From positions 62,001 to 126,000 of the forward strand of contig NZ_VOWJ01000013.1 of NCBI RefSeq assembly GCF_008011665.1: a DNA stretch of 64,000 bases, in the 5' to 3' direction. This document shows, piece by piece, positions 1 to 9,007 of the stretch (the first letter of the stretch is position 1; every line of letters begins with the position of its first letter). The translations under genes and the position numbers were made by a program. The notes beneath the pieces are model-generated. The model saw only the letters and a list, made by a program, of their open reading frames with translations. It was not told the DNA's origin and did not search any database. The DNA comes from Campylobacter volucris. Its GTDB lineage: Bacteria; Campylobacterota; Campylobacteria; Campylobacterales; Campylobacteraceae.

Positions 1-1831
1 TGCTGCCTTTATGAAATCTTGAATTTGCATAGCTTAAATACAACTTCTTCTTTGCTCTTGTAATGGCTACATAAGCAAGTCTTCTTTCTTCTTCTATGTT
101 GCTTGATTCGCTAGTAAGTGGAAAAAAACCTTCTTCTAATCCCACTATAAACACATAATCAAATTCAAGTCCTTTGCTAGCATGGATACTCATAATGCAA
201 ATACTTTCTTGATCTAAGCCATCTTGTTCGTTTAATAATGAAATCTCATTTAAAATATCATCTAAATTAGAATAATTTCCATGAGAAATTTTATCTTTTA
301 AATTCGCATAAAATTCATCTATGTTTAGGAGTTTGTCTTCTCCTTCGGGATTGTCTTTATAAAATTCTTTAAATTTAAATTCATTTTCTAAAGAAGTGAC
401 GATTTCTAATAAATTTTCTTTTTCTTTGAGTTTGTGCATACTTAGTATGAATTTTTCTACTTCATTGTCTGTTTTTTTAGTAAAAAATCCATTGCCAACT
501 AAAGCATAAAGTGCTTCAAATAATGATAAATTATTATTTAAAGCATAATCTTGTAATTTTTGTAAAGTCGCATTACCAAAATTTCTTTTAGGTCTATTAA
601 TGATGCGTTTAAAAGAATAATCATCATTAAAATTAGATAACAATCTTAAATAAGAAATGATATCTTTAATTTCTGCTCTTTCATAAAATCTAATTCCACT
701 TAGCAATTTAAAAGGAATTTTTTCTTTACTAAAAGCTTCTTCTAAGGCACGAGAAAGAGCATTGACTCTATAAAGTATAGCAATTTGACTTGGGTTGATA
801 TTGGATTTTAAAAGTTTAAAAACTTCCTTTGCTATTTTAAAACTTTCTATTTTTTCATCATCATTTTGTAAGACTTCTATCTCTTCGCCTTTATCTTTTG
901 TGCAAATTAGTGTTTTACCTAATCTTTTTCTATTATGCTCTATAAGTTCGTTTGCAGCTTGTAAGATAGCATTAGTAGAGCGATAATTTTGTTCTAATTT
1001 GATAAGTTTTACATTGCAAAATTGCTCTTGGAAATTTAAGATATTTTCTATTTTAGCTCCACGCCATCCATAAATACTTTGATCATCGTCTCCAACAACG
1101 CAAATATTTTCATGACTTGAGCATAATTTTTTTAAAATTTGATATTGTAAAGCATTAGTATCTTGGTATTCATCCACGGTTATATAAGCATATTTTTTAC
1201 TTTGTTCTTTAGCAAATTCTTCATCTTCTAAAATTTTATTTGTGAGCATTAATAAATCATCAAAATCCATGAAATTATTTTGTATTAAAAAATTTTCATA
1301 TTGCTCGTAAGTGTGTATAATTTCTTCATAATTTTTGCTTTTTTCATCTTTTAAAAATTCAAGTTCTTTTTGAATTTCTTGGGCACTTTTGCTTTGATTT
1401 TTAAAATTAGATATATAAGCTCCTATGGTAGCTAATGAACTTTTTAAATTTTCATTGGTTAAGTCTTTTAGAATTTTTTTCTTATCATCACTATCTATGA
1501 TTACAAAATTATTAGCTCTTGAAATTCTTTCGCTATATAATCTTAAAAATAAAAGTCCAAATTTATGAAAAGTACAAAGCAAAGGGGTTTGTAAATTTTC
1601 ATTTTTAATTAAAGCTAAAGCTCTATTTTTCATTACATTAGCAGCTTTGTTTGTAAAGGTGAGTGTAAGGGTGTGATGGGCTGGAATTCCTACTTGATCA
1701 ATCAAATAAGCAAGTCTAGTTGTAATTGTTTTTGTTTTACCACTTCCTGCGCCTGCAAGTATTAGCATCGCACCATCTGTATGCAATATGGCTTCTTTTT
1801 GACTTTGGTTTAAGCCTTCTAATAAATTCAT
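1..1831 (-). CDS. UvrD/Rep/PcrA-type ATP-dependent DNA helicase (partial, C-terminus outside window)
   Basis: Superfamily 1 3'-5' DNA helicase; the family unwinds DNA in repair and at stalled forks. The start is the ATG at 1831-1829, and about 610 codons are visible before the window ends. Walker A reads GAGSGKT near residue 27. The motif II/III region reads VVGDDDQSIYGWRGA, followed by the motif IV-like QNYRSTNAIL. Further on are HASKGLEFDYVF and the motif VI-like EERRLAYVAITRAKK, so all core helicase motifs are inside the window. The start overlaps the stop of the upstream gene as ATGA, indicating translational coupling at the end of the sstT-pyrB-pepF run. UvrD, Rep and PcrA cannot be told apart without the C-terminus. 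Confidence 0.93.
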   Translation of the reverse strand, partial: MNLLEGLNQSQKEAILHTDGAMLILAGAGSGKTKTITTRLAYLIDQVGIPAHHTLTLTFTNKAANVMKNRALALIKNENLQTPLLCTFHKFGLLFLRLYSERISRANNFVIIDSDDKKKILKDLTNENLKSSLATIGAYISNFKNQSKSAQEIQKELEFLKDEKSKNYEEIIHTYEQYENFLIQNNFMDFDDLLMLTNKILEDEEFAKEQSKKYAYITVDEYQDTNALQYQILKKLCSSHENICVVGDDDQSIYGWRGAKIENILNFQEQFCNVKLIKLEQNYRSTNAILQAANELIEHNRKRLGKTLICTKDKGEEIEVLQNDDEKIESFKIAKEVFKLLKSNINPSQIAILYRVNALSRALEEAFSKEKIPFKLLSGIRFYERAEIKDIISYLRLLSNFNDDYSFKRIINRPKRNFGNATLQKLQDYALNNNLSLFEALYALVGNGFFTKKTDNEVEKFILSMHKLKEKENLLEIVTSLENEFKFKEFYKDNPEGEDKLLNIDEFYANLKDKISHGNYSNLDDILNEISLLNEQDGLDQESICIMSIHASKGLEFDYVFIVGLEEGFFPLTSESSNIEEERRLAYVAITRAKKKLYLSYANSRFHKGS

Positions 1832-2274
1832 CTTTTTAGTAAATCTTTATTTTGTGGATTATTTAAAAAAGCATTCATAGATTTTTCTTTAAGTTTGTTT
1901 TCGTTTTTCTTTTTAAAATAATTAGAAAAATTTACAAAAATGATATTATCTTCTACTTGAATTTGAGCTATTGCACCTAAATCAACTTTAACAAATGTAG
2001 CAAAATCATCTGGCCCAAATCCTGCGTGAAATTCCATATTTTCTTTGTTTAATTTTATAGACTTAAAAGTATATCCTCCTAGTGCAAAAACACAATATGG
2101 ATTTTTACTTACCACATCAAGATCTTGTGGTAAAGCAGGCTCTAAAGTCACAAATTTTGTATTTACAAGTATGCTAAATTCTATATCTTGTGTGATTAAA
2201 ATTTGCAAACATTCATATATACTTTTTTCCATTAAATCAATGAAATTTTTATCATTTAAAATTTTATCTATCAT
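1828..2274 (-). CDS. conserved hypothetical protein, 148 aa
   Basis: Small soluble protein with no signal peptide or membrane segment; I do not recognise a named domain. The C-terminus is lysine- and asparagine-rich (around residues 120-148). I choose the ATG at 2274 over the GTG one codon upstream. The ATG lies inside the end of pepF (stop at 2264) and has an AAGG-like ribosome site about 8 bases upstream. It is coupled to pepF upstream and to the helicase downstream by ATGA. A gene in this position between a pepF-like peptidase and a uvrD-like helicase is, from memory, also present in C. jejuni. The function is unknown. Confidence 0.8.
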   Translation of the reverse strand: MIDKILNDKNFIDLMEKSIYECLQILITQDIEFSILVNTKFVTLEPALPQDLDVVSKNPYCVFALGGYTFKSIKLNKENMEFHAGFGPDDFATFVKVDLGAIAQIQVEDNIIFVNFSNYFKKKNENKLKEKSMNAFLNNPQNKDLLKR

Positions 2275-3988
2275 CACTTAACCTTAAAAATTCATCCACT
2301 AAAATTTTAACTTGCTCTAAACCTATATTCCAAAATTCATCACTTTCTATATCAAAACCAAACATAGATACTAACTCTTTTGGACTTTTACTACCACCGC
2401 TACTTAAAAACTCGATATAAAGCTCAACGAAATTTTCACATTTTTTACTTTTATATAAACCATATAAAGCAAGCACTAAAAGTTGAGCATATGCATAAGC
2501 ATAGCAGTAAAATGGAGAATGGATAAAATGAGGTATATAAGAATACCATAAAGCATAATTTTTACTTAACTCAACGCTATCTTTAAACATTTTTTGGGAT
2601 TCTTCTATCCAAATTTTACTTAATTCTTCTGCGCTTAGTTCACCTTGAGTGGCATGAAATCTTCTTTCAAAAGTAGTAAAATTAATTTGCCTATACAAGG
2701 TAGCAAAAATATCTTCAATCTTTGCTGCATATAAGGATAAAAGCTCTTCTTTGTTTAAATTGTCTTTTATATAATCAAAAATTAACATTTCGGCAAACAC
2801 AGATGCAGTTTCAGCTGTAGTTAGTGGTGTATCTTGATTTAAAAAACTAACTTTATAAGAAAGTTGTTGATGAATGCTGTGTCCAAGCTCATGAGCTAAG
2901 GTAAAAAGATCGCGTCTTTGATTGGTATAATTTAGCAATATATAAGGATGGCTTAGCGGGGTGCTTGAGTGAGAAAAAGCTCCACTTTGTTTAAATTCTT
3001 TTGGGTAAACATCAATCCATCCGTCGTTAAAAGCTTTATTGGTAATATTATAAAATGCTGGAGAAAATCCATTAAAAGCTTTTAAGATTATATCTTTTGC
3101 TTTATCAAATTCTACGCTCATATCTTTTCCTATTGGAGCATATCTATCATAATCTTTTAACTTTGTATAGCCAAGAATTTTTTTCTTAGCATTATAAAAT
3201 TTAGCAACCAAATCAAAAGAATTTTCAGCCGCCATAATAAGAGCATCAACGCTTTTTTTTGAAATTTGATTTTTGATGTGCCTTGGAGTTTCAGGGCTTT
3301 CATAAGATCTTAATTCGCAAATACTTGCAAGTTCAGTTTTGATCATATTAAATATATAAACTAAAAGTTTGTTTTGTTTTTTTAAGACTTTACTAAAACT
3401 TTTTGCAGCTTTTTTTCTAACGCTTTTATTAGCATCATAAAGCTTACTTAAAATCTCTTCTTCGCTAAGTTTTTTGCCTTCAAATTTAAATTTTAATGCA
3501 CTAAAAGTTTCATCAAATAATCTTGAAAAAGCATTAGCTCCAGTATTTGATAAACGCAATATGATTCTTTCTTCTTTTTGAGAAAGGTTGTGTTTTTTAT
3601 GTTTGATGAGATTATTTAGATAAAAAGCATAATCTTTGCAAAATTCTATCAATTTTTGATTTTTTTCTTTGTCTAATTGGCAAAATTCTAATTCAAAAAA
3701 AAGCAGATTTTCTTCTATTTTTTTGCATAAATTTTCATATTTAGCATAAAATGAACCTTTGGTGGTATCTTGGGCAAAATTTAGATAAGCAAAGGTTAAA
3801 ATATGAGAAATTTTTAAAATTAAATTTTCATATTCTTGCAAACTTGCTAAAAAATTTTCATTATTTAAAGTAGAAAGTTTATTTTCGTAAGTTTGTCTAA
3901 AAATTTGTACTTCTTTCTTTGTTTGATCTAGATATGAATTTAATTCTTGTTCGTTTTTAAATAAAACATTTAAATCCCAATTTTGCAT
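2264..3988 (-). CDS. pepF: M3-family oligoendopeptidase (PepF-like)
   Basis: Cytoplasmic zinc metallopeptidase of family M3, which cleaves short peptides. The 574-residue length is usual for PepF proteins. The zinc site is HELGH at residues 366-370, with the third ligand probably E393 in TAETASVFAE. No signal peptide is present. The start at 3988 lies 3 bases after the pyrB stop, with a weak AAAGA-type ribosome site, so it is read from the pyrB mRNA. The substrate is not predictable beyond oligopeptides. Confidence 0.92.
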   Translation of the reverse strand: MQNWDLNVLFKNEQELNSYLDQTKKEVQIFRQTYENKLSTLNNENFLASLQEYENLILKISHILTFAYLNFAQDTTKGSFYAKYENLCKKIEENLLFFELEFCQLDKEKNQKLIEFCKDYAFYLNNLIKHKKHNLSQKEERIILRLSNTGANAFSRLFDETFSALKFKFEGKKLSEEEILSKLYDANKSVRKKAAKSFSKVLKKQNKLLVYIFNMIKTELASICELRSYESPETPRHIKNQISKKSVDALIMAAENSFDLVAKFYNAKKKILGYTKLKDYDRYAPIGKDMSVEFDKAKDIILKAFNGFSPAFYNITNKAFNDGWIDVYPKEFKQSGAFSHSSTPLSHPYILLNYTNQRRDLFTLAHELGHSIHQQLSYKVSFLNQDTPLTTAETASVFAEMLIFDYIKDNLNKEELLSLYAAKIEDIFATLYRQINFTTFERRFHATQGELSAEELSKIWIEESQKMFKDSVELSKNYALWYSYIPHFIHSPFYCYAYAYAQLLVLALYGLYKSKKCENFVELYIEFLSSGGSKSPKELVSMFGFDIESDEFWNIGLEQVKILVDEFLRLSDDR

Positions 3989-3991
3989 AAT

Positions 3992-4870
3992 TTATCTTTC
4001 TAAAATTAATTTTTTTAATACAGCCATTCTTATAGCAACTCCATTTTTTACTTGTGCAAGAACCTTTGAGCGTTTATCAGCTATGACTTCATCGCTAATG
4101 TCGATATTACGATGCACAGGTCCAGGGTGTAAAATGATAATATTTTTATCTTTTATAAGCTCTTTAGTGATGCAAAAATCATTAGCATAATCTTGCAATG
4201 AAGCATAAGTTGGGACATTGTGTCTTTCAGTTTGAGTTCTAAGACTCATAATAATATCAACATCATCAATCACATCTTTTAATTTGTAAAATTTTTTTAT
4301 AGGATAATTTGGCATAAAATGAGGTGGAGCAATCAAAGAAATATCTATGCCAAATCTAGGAAGTAATTCTAAATTTGAAGCTGCGACTCTGGAATTTTTA
4401 ATATCTCCAACTATGGCAATTTTTTTTCCAATAACATCATAATTAAAATGTTCCATTATGGTAAAAAGATCAAGCAAAGCTTGGGTTGGATGAGCGTGTT
4501 TTCCATCTCCTCCATTTATAATAGGACAATGAGTATAGTTTGCAAGAGCATGAGGTACTCCTGAATTTTTATGTCTTATTATTATTGCACTAGGAGCCAT
4601 AGCATCAAGATTTGCTGCTGTATCAAAAAGAGTTTCGCCTTTGCTAGAACTGCTTCTTGAAACATCTAATTTTAACACCTTTGCTCCCAATCTTCGTGCT
4701 GCTGTTTCAAAGCTTGATTGGGTTCGTGTAGAATTTTCAAAAAATATAGTTGTAACACTTTTGTCTTTTAAATCATCGCGTTCTTTTTCATCTAAATATT
4801 CTTTAGTGTGTTTAAAAAGTTCTAAAATTTCATCATTACTGAAATCTTTTGTGGTAATTAAATGCCTCAT
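3992..4870 (-). CDS. pyrB: aspartate carbamoyltransferase catalytic subunit
   Basis: Catalyses carbamoyl phosphate + aspartate to N-carbamoyl-aspartate, the committed step of pyrimidine synthesis. The 292-residue protein has the carbamoyl-phosphate loop STRT at residues 47-50 within [13 protein letters not shown], the second-site HPTQALLDL at 127-135, and the C-terminal [10 protein letters not shown]. No pyrI regulatory gene is next to it. It begins 9 bases after the sstT stop and is followed within 3 bases by pepF, so it is inside a five-gene minus-strand run. No pyrimidine attenuator was seen. Confidence 0.96.
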   Translation of the reverse strand: MRHLITTKDFSNDEILELFKHTKEYLDEKERDDLKDKSVTTIFFENSTRTQSSFETAARRLGAKVLKLDVSRSSSSKGETLFDTAANLDAMAPSAIIIRHKNSGVPHALANYTHCPIINGGDGKHAHPTQALLDLFTIMEHFNYDVIGKKIAIVGDIKNSRVAASNLELLPRFGIDISLIAPPHFMPNYPIKKFYKLKDVIDDVDIIMSLRTQTERHNVPTYASLQDYANDFCITKELIKDKNIIILHPGPVHRNIDISDEVIADKRSKVLAQVKNGVAIRMAVLKKLILER

Positions 4871-4879
4871 GAGAACTCC

Positions 4880-6106
4880 TTAAATTTTTAAATTTAGCTC
4901 ATTATCAGAACAAATAGCACTAAATAAAACATCTGTAGAGCTGTTAAGAGCAGTTTCTACGCTATCTTGAATAACTCCTATGATAAATCCAACAGCAACT
5001 ACTTGCATGGCAATATTATAATCAATATTAAATAATGAACAAGCAAGAGGTATTAAAAGAAGTGATCCTCCAGCTACTCCACTAGCACCACATGCTGCAA
5101 AAGTTGCTAAAATACTTAACAAAATAGCTTGTAAAAAATTTATTTCAATACCTACAGTATGAGCTGCGGCCAAGCTTAATATAGCTATAGTAACGGCTGC
5201 TCCAGCCATATTAATAGTAGCTCCCAAAGGAATAGAGATACTATAAAGACTATTATTAATATTTAATTTAGAGCAAAGTGCCATATTTACAGGTATATTT
5301 GCAGCAGAACTCCTAGTAAAAAATGCAAATACGGCACTATGTTTTAGGCAAATAAAAATTAAAGGATAAGGATTTTTTTTAGTGTATAAAAATACAATCA
5401 AAGCATTAATCACAAAAGCAACAAAAAACATAGTTACTACTAAAACAATAAGTAATTTTACATAACTTAACAAGCCATCTGCTCCAGTTTGAGCTACAGA
5501 ATTAGCAACAAGTCCAAATATCCCAAAAGGAGCAAGTTTGACTATAAATTTAACTATTTTTAAAACCCCTTCGTTTATATCTGTAAAAATTTGTTTGGCT
5601 TGATTAGAACAATGTCTTAGAGCAAAACCTCCACCTATAGCCCAAACTAAAATACTTAAATAATTTCCAGAAGATAAAGCATGTATAGGATTATCCACCA
5701 TTTGAAATAACAAAGTTTTAAAAGCTTCATTGATATTAGCTGGAGTAGAGCTAGAAGCTTTTTGAATATCAGTTAATACAAGTTCAACAGGGAAAATAAA
5801 ACTAATACTAACAGCACTTAATGAAGCCAAAAAAGTACCAAAAATATATAATAAAATAATATGTTTGATTTTAGAACTTCCATGATTGAATTCTTTAGTG
5901 CAAATTGTGGTTAAGATTAAAATAAATACTAAAATTGGAGCAATAGCTTTTAAAGCTCCTGTGAATAAATTTCCAAATATACTTGCAAAAACAGCTAAAT
6001 CTTTTGATATTAAACCAATTACTATTCCTAAAATTATACCTATACAAATTTGTAAAATTAAATTTCCATCTTTATAGCGCTTGATTATACAAGAGAATAA
6101 ATTCAT
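4880..6106 (-). CDS. sstT: Na+/serine-threonine symporter, SstT-type (DAACS family)
   Basis: Inner-membrane sodium:amino-acid symporter of the dicarboxylate/amino acid:cation symporter family, 408 residues with eight or so hydrophobic segments and re-entrant loops. Family signatures are visible: the serine-rich [10 protein letters not shown] near residue 265, NMAGAAVTI (the NMxGA sodium-site motif), and [14 protein letters not shown] near the C-terminus, which carries the substrate- and cation-binding Asp/Asn residues. The pattern resembles SstT more than GltP/DctA. It is first in the minus-strand run and divergent from metK across about 130 bases. Confidence 0.88.
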   Translation of the reverse strand: MNLFSCIIKRYKDGNLILQICIGIILGIVIGLISKDLAVFASIFGNLFTGALKAIAPILVFILILTTICTKEFNHGSSKIKHIILLYIFGTFLASLSAVSISFIFPVELVLTDIQKASSSTPANINEAFKTLLFQMVDNPIHALSSGNYLSILVWAIGGGFALRHCSNQAKQIFTDINEGVLKIVKFIVKLAPFGIFGLVANSVAQTGADGLLSYVKLLIVLVVTMFFVAFVINALIVFLYTKKNPYPLIFICLKHSAVFAFFTRSSAANIPVNMALCSKLNINNSLYSISIPLGATINMAGAAVTIAILSLAAAHTVGIEINFLQAILLSILATFAACGASGVAGGSLLLIPLACSLFNIDYNIAMQVVAVGFIIGVIQDSVETALNSSTDVLFSAICSDNELNLKI

Positions 6107-6194
6107 TTAAAACCTTTGTTGTTTTGCTTACTTGAATATAGTTTATTCTATCAAAGTAAAGCTTAAAGTTTTTGATTTTTAAGTTAAATTTTGT

Positions 6195-6200
6195 TAAAAT
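6195..6200 (+). promoter_or_regulatory. candidate -10 box of the metK promoter
   Basis: TAAAAT about 38 bases before the metK ATG, with a T-rich stretch upstream instead of a clear -35. This fits the usual Campylobacter sigma70 pattern. No riboswitch-like structure lies between it and the gene. Confidence 0.45.
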
Positions 6201-6238
6201 AAGTGCTTTGTAAAATTGAAATTTTTATAAGGAAAACA

Positions 6239-7432
6239 ATGTATTTATTTACTTCAGAGGTTGTTAGTGCTGGTCATCCTGATAAATGTGCTGATATTAT
6301 AGCTGATTCTATAGTTGATGCTTTTTTAGAAAATGACAAAGATTCTAGGGTTGCAAGTGAGGTTTTTGTTGCAGGTAATAAGGTTGTAATTGGTGGGGAA
6401 ATTAAATCTAAACACAAATTAGAAAAAAAAGATTATGAGAGTATAGTAAAAAAAGCTTTGGCAGGAATTGGGTATGATGGTCATCCGCATTTTAGTAAAA
6501 AACAATGCTTGCATCCTGATGATCTAGATGTTATGGTTTTTTTAAATGAGCAAAGTCCTGATATAAACCAAGGCGTTGATCAAGAAGATGGAGAAATAGG
6601 AGCAGGAGATCAAGGTATAATGTTTGGTTTTGCAAGTAATGAAGCAAACGAATACATGCCAGCTGCGATATCTTATGCAAGAATGCTTTGTGATAAAGTT
6701 TATTCATATGCTAAAAAAAATCCTCATGAGCTTGGGGTAGATATTAAAACTCAAGTTACTATTGATTATGTAACTAAAGAAAATTTCGAAAACTGCAAAC
6801 CTCAAAGTATTCATACTATAGTAGTTTCAGCTCCTTGTGTAGAAAGTATGAAAATAGAAGATTTAAGAGCTTTGATAATGAAGTTAATTTTAGATACAAA
6901 TTTGCCAAAAGAGCTTTTTTGCCTAGAAAAAACAAGAATTTTGATAAATCCAACTGGAAAATATGTAAATCACAGCTCTTTACACGATAGTGGTTTAACA
7001 GGAAGAAAGCTTATAGTAGATAGTTTTGGTGGATATGCTCCAATAGGCGGTGGAGCTCAATCTAGTAAAGATTACACAAAGGTTGATAGAAGTGGATTGT
7101 ATGCTGCAAGATGGCTTGCTAAAAATATAGTAGCAGCAGGGCTTGCTAAAAAATGTATAGTTCAACTTTCATATGCTATAGGTGTTGCAAAACCAACTTC
7201 TGTAAGTGTTGATTGCATGGGTACAAATACCAGATTAAATGATGATATTTTAAGTGATTTTGTAATGAAAACTTTTCCATTAACTCCAAATTGGATTAAA
7301 AATAAATTTAATCTTGATAAACCAAGCAAAGATACATTTTTATATGCAGATGTTGCTGCTCGTGGTCAAGTAGGACAAGCTGATTATCCTTGGGAAAAAC
7401 TTGATGCAGTGGATGAATTTAAATCTTTATAA
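6239..7432 (+). CDS. metK: S-adenosylmethionine synthetase
   Basis: Makes S-adenosylmethionine from methionine and ATP. The true start is the ATG at 6239, with ribosome site AAGGAAAAC directly before it; an in-frame GTG at 6203 would add 12 unlikely residues. This gives 397 residues, normal for the family. Motifs: GHPDKCADIIADSIVDA near the N-terminus, GAGDQGIMFGFA (the GAGDQG loop), and GGGAQSSKDYTKVDRS, a form of the P-loop GGGAFSGKD signature. It is monocistronic and ends at a short hairpin shared with convergent lnt. Confidence 0.97.
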   Translation: MYLFTSEVVSAGHPDKCADIIADSIVDAFLENDKDSRVASEVFVAGNKVVIGGEIKSKHKLEKKDYESIVKKALAGIGYDGHPHFSKKQCLHPDDLDVMVFLNEQSPDINQGVDQEDGEIGAGDQGIMFGFASNEANEYMPAAISYARMLCDKVYSYAKKNPHELGVDIKTQVTIDYVTKENFENCKPQSIHTIVVSAPCVESMKIEDLRALIMKLILDTNLPKELFCLEKTRILINPTGKYVNHSSLHDSGLTGRKLIVDSFGGYAPIGGGAQSSKDYTKVDRSGLYAARWLAKNIVAAGLAKKCIVQLSYAIGVAKPTSVSVDCMGTNTRLNDDILSDFVMKTFPLTPNWIKNKFNLDKPSKDTFLYADVAARGQVGQADYPWEKLDAVDEFKSL

Positions 7433-7435
7433 AAC

Positions 7436-7450
7436 GAAGCCTTAGGCTTC
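7436..7450. terminator. short hairpin between convergent metK and lnt
   Basis: GAAGCC, loop TTA, GGCTTC: a 6-bp perfect stem directly after the metK stop. It is followed by ATTTGTTT on the plus strand and overlaps the lnt stop codon. It is probably a weak bidirectional terminator. Confidence 0.55.
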
Positions 7451-8762
7451 ATTTGTTTAAAAATTTTTCTTTTATTTTTAATAGCAATATTTCTTTAGGC
7501 TTAATCACCATACTTTCTTTTCCATTTGTTGCATGATAAATATTTACATTATAATTGTTTGCATAAAATTTTAATAAAAGATTTTGAAGTTTATATTGGC
7601 TTGAGTGATTAAACCAAGCATTGTTTGATATGGCTATAATGATATTAGAATTTTGATATAGTTTTTCTTTTGTTGCTTCATAGCATATTGCATTAGTTAT
7701 GATTTTGTTATTTAAAGAGTATTGATTTAGTTTTTCACCTTTTGAAAATTCATCTAAATCATAAAAATATTTCTTAAATAAATTTTTTAAAATAGGAATT
7801 TCTTCGCCAAAAGGAACTAGATAATATTTGTTAAAAATTTCTATATCACCATTGTTAAAAACATAAGTGCTGTTGTAGGTATTAGTAGCAGTTGTGCTAA
7901 TTGCTCCTACTATAATGATGATTTTATGTGATAATTCTTTTAATGCTTGTATGTAATATGGACTTTTATTTAACGCAAATGCAAATGCAGTTTCTGGAAA
8001 AATAATTAGTTCTTTTTTTTCTTTTATAGCTTTTAAAATTTCGTCGATAATCATATTAGAATGTGCTTGTAAATTTTCTTGAATAAATTTTTGATCTTGA
8101 GAAATATTAGTTTGTACTAATTTATAATTTAAATTTATATCTTGAGCATATTTTTGTTCATATTGAGCACCTATTAAAATAAGTATTAAAATAATAGCCA
8201 TTTTATAATATCTTGAAATATATCCTTCATAGTAAAAATAAGCTATTAAAAATATGACAATTACTCCTTTATAGCTTGCTTCAAAAACACCATAAATGCT
8301 TAAAATTCCCCAATTTAGCCAATCAAAACCAAGTGGGTGTATAAAGCTTAATAAAAATATCCCACAAAGTCTTAAAAAATCAAATTTTAAAAAATAACAT
8401 ATGAAAAATAAAAAACCATAGACAATTCCAATAATTAAAATTTCAATTGGAATTAAATATGAAAGATTAAAGTAAATTAAAGATAAGCCAATCCACCAAA
8501 ACCACAAAATTCCTATGAAAAATCCAGTGAAGAAGTAAGACATTTTATTTTTACTTCTTAGTAGTAACACTAATCCATAAATACTCAAAAAAGGACTAAT
8601 AAATTCTAAAAATAAATTTTCAAAAAAAGAAAAATAAATACAATTTGAAATTAAAAGCGCAGAAAAAAAGGCTTTTATTATTTTAAAAATGGTAGAATTA
8701 GAGTTTATGAATTTTAAAAAAAGGGGAAGAAATGGCAGAAAACGGAAATATTTGGACTTCAT
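7449..8762 (-). CDS. lnt: apolipoprotein N-acyltransferase
   Basis: Inner-membrane enzyme that adds the third acyl chain to lipoproteins. The first half has several hydrophobic helices. The second half is a nitrilase-like domain with the expected triad: Glu in IIFPETAFAF, Lys in NKYYLVPFGEEIP, Cys in NAICYEATKE. Taken from the ATG at 8762 it has 437 residues, somewhat short compared with E. coli Lnt (about 510). That ATG has an AGAGG-like ribosome site but lies inside yajC on the other strand, a 31-base divergent overlap. No other in-frame ATG exists before the membrane segments, so either the overlap is real or a non-ATG start is used. Confidence 0.87.
   Translation of the reverse strand: MKSKYFRFLPFLPLFLKFINSNSTIFKIIKAFFSALLISNCIYFSFFENLFLEFISPFLSIYGLVLLLRSKNKMSYFFTGFFIGILWFWWIGLSLIYFNLSYLIPIEILIIGIVYGFLFFICYFLKFDFLRLCGIFLLSFIHPLGFDWLNWGILSIYGVFEASYKGVIVIFLIAYFYYEGYISRYYKMAIILILILIGAQYEQKYAQDINLNYKLVQTNISQDQKFIQENLQAHSNMIIDEILKAIKEKKELIIFPETAFAFALNKSPYYIQALKELSHKIIIIVGAISTTATNTYNSTYVFNNGDIEIFNKYYLVPFGEEIPILKNLFKKYFYDLDEFSKGEKLNQYSLNNKIITNAICYEATKEKLYQNSNIIIAISNNAWFNHSSQYKLQNLLLKFYANNYNVNIYHATNGKESMVIKPKEILLLKIKEKFLNK
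8693..8698 (+). promoter_or_regulatory. candidate -10 box for the yajC-secDF-leuS run
   Basis: TAGAAT, 33 bases before the yajC ATG, within the 5' coding part of lnt on the opposite strand. No clear -35 is visible. It is the only plausible promoter position in front of the long plus-strand run. Confidence 0.35.
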
Positions 8763-9007
8763 TGTTGCCTCTCATTGTACTTTTTGCAATTTTTTATTTT
8801 TTGGTTATTAGACCACAACAAAAACAAGCAAAAGATCATAAGCTAATGGTTTCATCTTTAGAAAAAGGTGATAAAATCATCACTAGCGGTGGGATAATCT
8901 GCGAAGTGGTAAAACCAGAAGAGGATTTTATCAAAGTTAAGCTTAATGATGAAAATGTAATTGTTAAAATTTCTAGAGATTTTATAGCAAAGAAAATTGA
9001 TGCGTAG
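8732..9007 (+). CDS. yajC: preprotein translocase subunit YajC
   Basis: Small accessory subunit of the SecDF-YajC complex in the inner membrane. It has 91 residues, with one N-terminal membrane helix (about residues 11-27, ending in FYFLVIRPQQKQ, the YajC signature) and a small cytoplasmic domain containing KGDKIITSGGIICEV. The ribosome site is GGGGAAGAA before the ATG. It overlaps secD by 8 bases and is first in the run of export genes. Confidence 0.95.
   Translation: MAENGNIWTSLLPLIVLFAIFYFLVIRPQQKQAKDHKLMVSSLEKGDKIITSGGIICEVVKPEEDFIKVKLNDENVIVKISRDFIAKKIDA

Noticed and set aside
6107..6238. SAM riboswitch in front of metK
   Set aside because: No conserved SAM-I, SAM-II or SAM-IV core could be seen in the 130-base gap.
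6203..6238. Upstream GTG start for metK
   Set aside because: It would add residues not part of the family and the ATG at 6239 has a good ribosome site.
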